A DNA stretch of 64,000 nt from Synechococcus sp. SP2 MAG. GTDB lineage: Bacteria > Cyanobacteriota > Cyanobacteriia > PCC-6307 > Cyanobiaceae. Under the pieces are notes generated by a model that saw only the letters and a list, made by a program, of their open reading frames with translations, was not told the DNA's origin and did no database searches. This document shows positions 58,306 through 64,000 of this stretch, in pieces (within the stretch, counting starts at the first letter, position 1; the number at the start of each line of letters is the position of its first letter). Position numbers and translations under genes: made by a program. The DNA lies in the NCBI GenBank assembly GCA_030756895.1, contig JAVBIX010000010.1, positions 62,001-126,000 on the forward strand. The letters are read 5' to 3'.

Positions 58306-58516
58306 GATGAAGAGGGGGGGGAGTGTGTTGGTTTGAATGCGCTTCTACATCTCAGGGCAAGAAATCAATTATGCCGTGAAATCGTATGGCGTAATATTGC
58401 CCAATTAGGTCTCGTCTAAGGAGTTAATATGTCTTTTGAAATAATAACTCCAGGGCGATTTTTGCCTAATTTTCTATTCCTTAAGCAGGCTTTGCTTTTA
58501 CCCAAGTAAATTCTTG

Positions 58517-58541
58517 AAAAAAAAGGTGGGCATTGCCCACC
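58517..58541 (-). terminator. intrinsic terminator after mpeA
   Basis: Minus strand GGTGGGC AAT GCCCACC followed by TTTTTTTT: a perfect 7-bp stem and 8 T. It lies 43 bases past the mpeA stop, before mpeC. Terminates most mpeBA messages so that subunits exceed linker. Confidence 0.93.
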
Positions 58542-58583
58542 CTTTAGCTCCATGCGGAATCAATTAATACCTAGAGGTATTAA

Positions 58584-59081
58584 TCAACCCAGGGAGTTGA
58601 TCACGTAGTCCAGCAAGTTGTTGTACGCAGTCAGAGCTTGGCCGCTCATGTCGCGAGGTGAACAACCGTCGTTACGCATGTTTGAGAAGCCTGCAACGTA
58701 GGTACCAGCATCGATGCTGAGAGCCTTGTAAACTTCTTTCTGGCCATTGATGGCGAGCTCGTCAAGAGGGCCAGTGCCGCCTGTAACCAAGCAGTAGTTG
58801 ATCAGACGCAGGTAGTGAACGAAGTCACGCTTGCACTTTTCTTTGCCTTCAGTTGCACACTGGCGTGGCTGGCGGCCAGTAGCACCGTTTGGGTACTGAG
58901 CGTAGACAGCGTCAACGGCGCGCTGAGCGATTCCGTCGTAGTTAGCGGAAAGCTTTTCAGCAGCTTCCAAACGAGCAGCTGCGCGTTGGATAGAACCCTG
59001 AACGGATTCCATGTCTGATGCTGAGGGGAAGCGTGAAGCGCTATCGGCTGCGCCGACAACTGTGGTGATAACAGACTTCAT
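58584..59081 (-). CDS. mpeA: phycoerythrin II alpha chain
   Basis: 165 residues with three bilin cysteines: C75 ([11 protein letters not shown]), C83 ([10 protein letters not shown]) and C140 ([10 protein letters not shown]), exactly the PEII pattern (PEI has two). Start [20 protein letters not shown]. Outer-rod antenna with high bilin load. C83 is the site where MpeY/MpeZ-type enzymes act in marine Synechococcus. Follows mpeB after about 44 bases. Confidence 0.93.
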   Translation of the reverse strand: MKSVITTVVGAADSASRFPSASDMESVQGSIQRAAARLEAAEKLSANYDGIAQRAVDAVYAQYPNGATGRQPRQCATEGKEKCKRDFVHYLRLINYCLVTGGTGPLDELAINGQKEVYKALSIDAGTYVAGFSNMRNDGCSPRDMSGQALTAYNNLLDYVINSLG

Positions 59082-59125
59082 GAGTAGGAAGTTAGTAGTG
59101 TTTGACGATTAAATTGAGATCAGGT

Positions 59126-59812
<687 letters not shown>

Positions 59813-59855
59813 TCAAACCCATGCGCAGAGGGGCTTTTGGGGGGTTTGCATAACA

Positions 59856-61052
59856 TCATGAAAACTTCTTAAGCACTTGCGAGCAGCTCCATTTCAGTGG
59901 TAACCACTGTGAGCTTGTGCTTATTTCCTTGAGGAGACCTAGTTGGTCGTTTAGATCCAGTTTCAGGCATGCCCATGCTGCGGCAACTCTTGACTTTGCA
60001 TATTGAGGAAGGGTCTCTGCCAGTGATGTTCTGACTAACTCCTTCCTCTCATGGATGGATCCAAGACCAACCAAGGACGTCAGCAAATAGTTTGCTCCGT
60101 AATCGCTCCATAGACGTGAGTGAATACCATCTAATATTTCGATCTGTTGAGGCTTAGGCATTTTGAGGAGGCTTAGTGCTGCCCCGTATTGCTTTCCCTC
60201 ATCTCGGTGTTGCAGGTTGTTTTCAATCTCTAATGGGTCTTGAGTGCTCAACCACTCTTCGCGCATGGAAAGACTTCTAGGGTCATCTTGTAGAAGTGTC
60301 GTAATGGTCTTGATGTGTTCTTCAGCTACTTGTGCTTTTTTGTCTGGATCAACGAGCTGAAAGGCACTCTTTGCTCGTAATGGCATCGAAACAGCACTTT
60401 TGATGAGACAGCCCAGCATCGTGATATCACCAGCATCCCCCAGGTCGATCACCGCGGAGCGGCGACGGCCTGCTTGAAGATCTTGGAGTTGAGGAATCAG
60501 TGGCTTCAGTTGATCGAGGTCACCCTCGACCCGAGCGCAAAATGCCCTCGCTGCTCCTGAAATTAATGGGTTTTCATCATGGATAAGGGTTTGAATGAAT
60601 GATGTACCACTCTTAAGTTTTAGTCTTGTATGAGCCTGAATCACTGATCTTCTTTGTGGATCGCTTCCTTTCAAAGCATTTAGAAGTGAATCACATTGAC
60701 TTTCAGTTAAAGGGGCAGATATTTGTGTAATTGAATCGGCGGCATTGATGACTGAGGGCTCATCATCAAATTCTAGGGCTTTAAATAGACTATCTAAAGC
60801 TTGAACATTTTTTCTTCTTCCTAAGGCCTCTATTGCTTTGCGTCTTGTGATTCTGTTAAAGAGGTCTTCTGGATCAAGATCAACTGCGCTGATCAAACCT
60901 TGCAATGACTCGTCACTTGTGCATGCTGCGAGCCTTGTTGCCGCCATATATTTATCTACAGGGTTAGGTAGATCTTTTGGGTCTGACAAGAGGATTTTTA
61001 GAGATGACTCTTCTGACATTCCCTCGAATAAGATATCGAATCGCTCTGCCAT
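59856..61052 (-). CDS. mpeY: PEII alpha-chain bilin lyase, MpeY family
   Basis: 398 residues from ATG 61052 (MAERFDILFEGMSEESSLKI). HEAT repeats as in CpeY: RKAIEALGRRKNVQALDSLF, QRRSVIQAHTRLKLKSG, RRRSAVIDLGDAGDITMLGC, then DEGKQYGAALSLLKMPKP and YGANYLLTSLVGLGSI, which parallels the C-terminal block of cpeY. The position next to mpeB fits mpeY, which attaches PEB to Cys83 of MpeA; the isomerase allele mpeQ occupies the same site in some strains and cannot be excluded. Confidence 0.72.
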   Translation of the reverse strand: MAERFDILFEGMSEESSLKILLSDPKDLPNPVDKYMAATRLAACTSDESLQGLISAVDLDPEDLFNRITRRKAIEALGRRKNVQALDSLFKALEFDDEPSVINAADSITQISAPLTESQCDSLLNALKGSDPQRRSVIQAHTRLKLKSGTSFIQTLIHDENPLISGAARAFCARVEGDLDQLKPLIPQLQDLQAGRRRSAVIDLGDAGDITMLGCLIKSAVSMPLRAKSAFQLVDPDKKAQVAEEHIKTITTLLQDDPRSLSMREEWLSTQDPLEIENNLQHRDEGKQYGAALSLLKMPKPQQIEILDGIHSRLWSDYGANYLLTSLVGLGSIHERKELVRTSLAETLPQYAKSRVAAAWACLKLDLNDQLGLLKEISTSSQWLPLKWSCSQVLKKFS

Positions 61053-61227
61053 AATTCTTTTAATTCGTCGTGACTTCATTAAAGCTTCCCAAATCTACCA
61101 CTTTGGATTGGGATGACATTAACTGTTGGCTATCGTTGGCTTTTCTGTCCTCAAGCGACTTACTTGAGTAATCGCATTTGCCAACCACTGAATTGGTATA
61201 GTATTGACATCATCGGTTGGATTTAGG

Positions 61228-61548
61228 ATGTCAGTGTCTATTGAAGCCGAAAAAGCATTGCCTCGCTTTGTACAAATGATTTCTCGAGATATTGATCTTC
61301 AAGATCGGTTTAATTGCGTTAATGATATTAATTCCCTGCAGGTTTTGATTAAGTCCGTAGAGCCAATGCTCACTGGTGCCGCTTTGATTCCATTAGAACA
61401 AGCGACCCGACCGCCCAAAATTTTGGTTGATTCTGGCCATACCAGTCAAAAAATTCCTTGGCGTCTTCTTCGTTGTACTGGCGGTCCTCTAGTTCTCCAG
61501 CTCATTTGTCTGAAGTCAAATTTTGCTATTTGGATTGAATCGTGTTGA
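61228..61548 (+). CDS. unknown island protein 1 (possible Nif11-like N-terminus)
   Basis: 106 residues from ATG 61228 (MSVSIEAEKALPRFVQMISR). The N-terminal helix ALPRFVQMISRDIDLQDRFN resembles the Nif11-type leader domain; the rest, including PRPPKILVDSGHTSQKIPWR-like and LRCTGGPLVLQLICLKSNFA, is unfamiliar. A TTG at 61204 would add 8 residues. First of three small plus-strand genes between the mpe and cpeSTR groups. Its end overlaps the next gene's GTG by 7 bases. Confidence 0.5.
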   Translation: MSVSIEAEKALPRFVQMISRDIDLQDRFNCVNDINSLQVLIKSVEPMLTGAALIPLEQATRPPKILVDSGHTSQKIPWRLLRCTGGPLVLQLICLKSNFAIWIESC

Positions 61549-61850
61549 ATTCTACTTCTGCTCCCATTATTGAAAAATTCATTCATTCTGTTGTACAGAG
61601 TCATGAGATTGCAACTGGGCTAAAAAAGCTGACATCGCATGATCAAATTGTTGACTATGCCTATACGAATGGATTCTTATTTACAAAGGCAGATTGGGAT
61701 GAATTTATTCATTTAGATTCTGAGGCTTTAATTTCTCAGGACAAACAATCAGCTCTCCTTTATGACACGAACCATTGGAGTTGGGCTTTTCGTCAGGTTT
61801 CGTCCTGGAGAGCTATGCTAATGGAGGGAGCCGATCAAGGTTCTTCTTGA
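61542..61850 (+). CDS. unknown island protein 2 (Nif11-like)
   Basis: 102 residues from GTG 61542. Residues 7-50 (IIEKFIHSVVQSHEIATGLK, KLTSHDQIVDYAYTNGFLFT, KADWDEF) follow the Nif11-like pattern: helix F....... then L....... then I...A...G..F....... . The C-terminal part has NHWSWAFRQVSSW. No catalytic motif, signal or membrane segment. Coupled to the preceding gene. Confidence 0.55.
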   Translation: MLNSTSAPIIEKFIHSVVQSHEIATGLKKLTSHDQIVDYAYTNGFLFTKADWDEFIHLDSEALISQDKQSALLYDTNHWSWAFRQVSSWRAMLMEGADQGSS

Positions 61851-61875
61851 AAATATTCAACTTCATTTGAATTCC

Positions 61876-62109
61876 ATGAGTGCGCCCCTTTCTGATTCCC
61901 AGAAGGATCAAATTCTTGAAGACTTTATTCAGTGTGCCCAGAGTGATAGTGAACTAAAAGAGGAGATTAAGTCTTCTCGTAATCAAGACGAGCTTATTGC
62001 ACTTGCAGAGCAAAGGGGGTATCACTTTGATTCATTGACTTTGCTGCGTAAATGGAGTGAGCATACTGATTTTTCACAACCTACGTGGATGGGATGGTTT
62101 GCAGATTAA
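61876..62109 (+). CDS. unknown island protein 3 (Nif11-like)
   Basis: 77 residues from ATG 61876 (a TTG at 61867 is alternative). ILEDFIQCAQSDSELKEEIK, SSRNQDELIALAEQRGYHFD, SLTLLRKW is a good Nif11-like leader-domain pattern, followed by a Trp-rich end (QPTWMGWFAD). The family includes leaders of modified peptides, but here there is no core peptide rich in Cys/Ser/Thr after the domain and no synthetase gene nearby. Confidence 0.6.
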   Translation: MSAPLSDSQKDQILEDFIQCAQSDSELKEEIKSSRNQDELIALAEQRGYHFDSLTLLRKWSEHTDFSQPTWMGWFAD

Positions 62110-62118
62110 TATTATCCG

Positions 62119-62424
62119 TTATGAATTTATTTCTGAATATCTTGTTTGTTTAGCCCCTTTTTTTGCCCAATAGGTTACTAGTTCTTCACCACCTGGCCTT
62201 GGAACTGAAGCGATTGCTCTTAAGATTTTAAATGAACGATTTGGCCCCATTGGCCAATTCCCTACAGCTTTTACGGCCCTTACTCGTCCTCCCAACGATT
62301 CCATAATAGCTTCAAACTTTTCTAGTTGTGATTGATCAACAGTTTCAAAAATAAAGTCGCTTCCCTCACAAATTAGATGTTGGGATCGAATCCAAGATTT
62401 TATTTGGGATTTACTATCCTTCAT
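62119..62424 (-). CDS. cpeR: CpeR-type activator of phycoerythrin genes
   Basis: 101 residues. Resembles the Fremyella CpeR, which is required for expression of cpeBA and pebAB in green light: SWIRSQHLICEGSDFIFETV, LEKFEAIMESLGGRVRAVKA, VGNWPMGPNRSFKILRAIAS. No HTH is obvious, as in CpeR. ATG 62424 overlaps the cpeT stop by 11 bases, and the order cpeS-cpeT-cpeR is that of the freshwater cpeCDESTR operon. This makes it a local regulator of the whole phycoerythrin island. Confidence 0.78.
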   Translation of the reverse strand: MKDSKSQIKSWIRSQHLICEGSDFIFETVDQSQLEKFEAIMESLGGRVRAVKAVGNWPMGPNRSFKILRAIASVPRPGGEELVTYWAKKGAKQTRYSEINS

Positions 62425-63040
62425 GATTTAGTTTATTATTCATCCAGTCATTGGCAATCATTTCTCCAATATCTTTTATCTTCTTAAAAACTAATTGTCC
62501 GTGCTCAGATCCCCAGATCTGTTTATTTGTATTTGGATGATATCCGCGATCTCTGCTTGTCCAGCTGTCTGGAGTTACTTCAACTTCGCTTACTAAATAT
62601 GTGAGTTGGCCATCCCTTGGAATCATGCATTTCTTTCCTGGCTCTACTGAACCTATATATTTTCTATCTGCTTTTGTTTTGAAATGCATTGCACAACCAC
62701 ATCTTGCTTTTAATTTTTCTTTTTTTAAGGAGTCAAGAAGTTCGGGATTCCTTCCGGCACCGGCTATGCGCATTGAGTCTGCATATCCAAAATTTTCCAT
62801 AATCAAAACTTCTGAGTTTTCTTTATGAGCAATTAATCTGTGCACTCCCTGTCTATACGGTGACCATGGTGCATAGTCGTAGTGTTGTTCAGAATAGAAC
62901 CCTGGGCCATTAAATATTGTCCAAGGTAGTGGTCTGAAGATGATATTGATGCGAGCAAAATCTTTTGGATTCTCTTGAGATTGCTCGAAGTTGTCGTATA
63001 TTCCTGCGATTGTTTGAGCAAACTTTAATATGGGATCCAT
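62414..63040 (-). CDS. cpeT: CpeT-type bilin lyase
   Basis: 208-residue T-type lyase: MDPILKFAQTIAGIYDNFEQ, ARINIIFRPLPWTIFNG, FYSEQHYDYAPWSPYRQGVH, EPGKKCMIPRDGQLTYLVSE, RDRGYHPNTNKQIWGS. CpeT attaches PEB to the beta Cys165-type (C159/C165) site. Paralogue of rpcT at 46679. AT-rich. Follows cpeS after 14 bases and overlaps cpeR. Confidence 0.85.
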   Translation of the reverse strand: MDPILKFAQTIAGIYDNFEQSQENPKDFARINIIFRPLPWTIFNGPGFYSEQHYDYAPWSPYRQGVHRLIAHKENSEVLIMENFGYADSMRIAGAGRNPELLDSLKKEKLKARCGCAMHFKTKADRKYIGSVEPGKKCMIPRDGQLTYLVSEVEVTPDSWTSRDRGYHPNTNKQIWGSEHGQLVFKKIKDIGEMIANDWMNNKLNHEG

Positions 63041-63054
63041 GGATTTGCCTTTGG

Positions 63055-63594
63055 TTATGATTTAGTTAGCCGTCGCACTTCTGAGGAGAATGATGTTTGT
63101 AGTATTCCAGAGCCTTCAGATGTCTTAAGTACAGAGGATCTACAGCGTACATTTTCGCTTATAAACCAAATTCTTTCTTCAGCAATTGATTGATCATACT
63201 TTGTTTTTAAGACAAAAGTTCCATCATCTAAAAAGTTATATTCTGATCTCGCTGCTATAGATTCTGCGTAACCAATGCTTCTTAGTAGTACTCCGGATTT
63301 TTCATTCTTTGGCATTGGCACGATAATACACTCACCATTCGCAACATCATTGGGGTCATCTGGCTCCCAGTCACTTTCAGCAGCCCATTTCATCAAAAAA
63401 GGTGACCTAATATCGGATACATTTAGATCACCTTCTTTTTTGAGTATTGTTTGCAAATCAGAATTTGTTTCGCTGATTTTTTGTACAGTTATTTCGCTTA
63501 GTACATCCTCGAATTGCTGAAAGGCAAGAGAATGAGCTGAGCGCATTGACCTCCATTCACCTTCAGTCAGAGCAACAAACTGCTCAATATCCAT
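63055..63594 (-). CDS. cpeS: CpeS-type bilin lyase
   Basis: 179-residue S-type lyase, lipocalin-like: MDIEQFVALTEGEWRSMRSA, FLMKWAAESDWEPDDPND, KSGVLLRSIGYAESIAARSE, YNFLDDGTFVLKTKYDQSIA, EERIWFISENVRCRSSVL. In freshwater strains CpeS attaches PEB at beta-Cys82. The start ATG 63594 is one base after the stop of a small ORF, suggesting coupling. Second gene of the operon seen here. Confidence 0.83.
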   Translation of the reverse strand: MDIEQFVALTEGEWRSMRSAHSLAFQQFEDVLSEITVQKISETNSDLQTILKKEGDLNVSDIRSPFLMKWAAESDWEPDDPNDVANGECIIVPMPKNEKSGVLLRSIGYAESIAARSEYNFLDDGTFVLKTKYDQSIAEERIWFISENVRCRSSVLKTSEGSGILQTSFSSEVRRLTKS

Positions 63595-63595
63595 T

Positions 63596-63769
63596 TTAGT
63601 TTGCGAATGTATTTGGTTGTTCTTGCTGAAGGGGTGGTCTTGTATTCTGCATCATGTTGACAACTGAATCAATCATCATTGACATTGCCATAGGATTTTT
63701 GTCTACTGATCTCTCAAATGCAGTTTGTTGCTGATTTATGTTTTGAGAATTTGGGCGGATGATTGGCAT
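63596..63769 (-). CDS. 57-residue ORF directly before cpeS
   Basis: Reads MPIIRPNSQNINQQQTAFER, SVDKNPMAMSMMIDSVVNMM, QNTRPPLQQEQPNTFAN from ATG 63769 to TAA 63596-63598. It is hydrophilic with a Met-rich middle (MAMSMMIDSVVNMM) that could form one amphipathic helix. It fills the space between the linker gene and cpeS with 1 base to cpeS, and uses the same strand, which makes it a plausible gene. I recognise no family. Confidence 0.55.
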   Translation of the reverse strand: MPIIRPNSQNINQQQTAFERSVDKNPMAMSMMIDSVVNMMQNTRPPLQQEQPNTFAN

Positions 63770-63865
63770 GATTTTAGTTTATTTGAAGTGGTTATGTTTT
63801 AAGTAATTCCTGTGTCTTCAATTATGGCCCAGCGCTGAAGCGGCTAGGCCATAAAACGATGACTT

Positions 63866-64000
63866 TTAAGCCTTTGTAATACTAAGGATTTTCCCGCCTT
63901 GGGCGAGAATGCTTTTTATGGTTGATGACATCGATGTTTGGCTGACCACTGATTTTTGCGCGACACGGCGATTGGCTCCAATTTGCTTTCGTGAACTCCA
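63866..64000 (-). CDS. C-terminus of a phycobilisome rod linker (CpeE/MpeE-like, cut by window edge)
   Basis: Only the last 44 residues are in the window, ending MSSTIKSILAQGGKILSITK then A. The part ILAQGGKILSI matches the end of the CpcD-type domain of rod linkers. In the known order linker-cpeS-cpeT-cpeR, this should be CpeE/MpeE/CpeC. It is 5'-truncated, so the type cannot be set. A palindrome (63823-63852, TATGGCC...GGCCATA) follows the stop and may be a weak terminator before the 57-residue ORF. Confidence 0.6.
   Translation of the reverse strand, partial: WSSRKQIGANRRVAQKSVVSQTSMSSTIKSILAQGGKILSITKA

Noticed and set aside
63822-63855. Hairpin after the linker stop as an intrinsic terminator
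   Set aside because: The stem (TATGGCC...GGCCATA) is imperfect and no T run follows on the minus strand, so I mention it only as a possible weak structure.

Overview
This window reads as a chromosomal segment of a marine Synechococcus (subcluster 5.1-like picocyanobacterium) that makes phycoerythrin. The basis is the gene content: ndhN, ldpA, psaD, a cyanobacterial-type gshA, crtD, a fused panC/cmk, R-phycocyanin, and both phycoerythrin I (cpeBA) and phycoerythrin II (mpeBA plus an mpeC-type gamma linker) with their lyases. PEI and PEII were told apart by their bilin cysteines. The alpha chain at 58584-59081 has Cys75, 83 and 140 (PEII). The one at 51901-52395 has Cys82 and 139 (PEI).

Layout. 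1-2433 is the promoter-proximal end of an S10-type ribosomal operon on the minus strand (rplC, rplD, rplW, rplB cut by the window edge). 2822-8283 runs mostly on the plus strand: ndhN, ldpA, an SpoIIIAA-like R3H ATPase, tRNA-Gln, a HAD hydrolase and recA behind a LexA-type box. 8280-21260 is mixed housekeeping: a DUF1815 gene broken by an in-frame UGA, a degenerate DinG-like helicase, tyrA, crtD, a JAMM protease coupled to a ThiF-rhodanese protein, a duplicated CobO, larE, glutamate decarboxylase, speD, recF. 21339-31918 holds tRNA-Arg, then two tightly packed minus-strand groups (trpE-gshA-ppc-GNAT and mrp-rodA-histidine kinase) with psaD between them. 32033-44764 holds hemF, an amidase, RNase D, tRNA-Cys, an ion channel, purM, an RlpA-like protein and panC/cmk.

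44769-64000 is the phycobilisome rod island, which continues past the right edge. The phycocyanin part is rpcB-rpcA, a terminator hairpin, rpcT-rpcE-rpcF and a coupled tyrosine phosphatase. Next to it are PEB synthesis (pebA, pebB) and a CpeS-family lyase with a coiled-coil partner. PEI (cpeBA) is followed by a HEAT-repeat lyase, two small unknown genes (one a free-standing CpcD-like domain), cpeY and cpeZ. PEII is mpeB-mpeA-mpeC with mpeU downstream and mpeY upstream. After three small plus-strand genes, two of them Nif11-like, comes the minus-strand operon linker - 57-residue ORF - cpeS - cpeT - cpeR. Together these genes make phycoerythrobilin, attach or isomerise it on each chain, and assemble the rods. 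The accessory genes look visibly more AT-rich than the housekeeping genes.

The most interesting loose ends are the small island genes without an assigned role, the in-frame UGA in the DUF1815 gene, two genes (recF, panC/cmk) whose conserved N-termini have no ATG, GTG or TTG, and an orphan terminator that may end an unannotated small RNA. All calls come from reading the sequence and from remembered family features. No database search was run.
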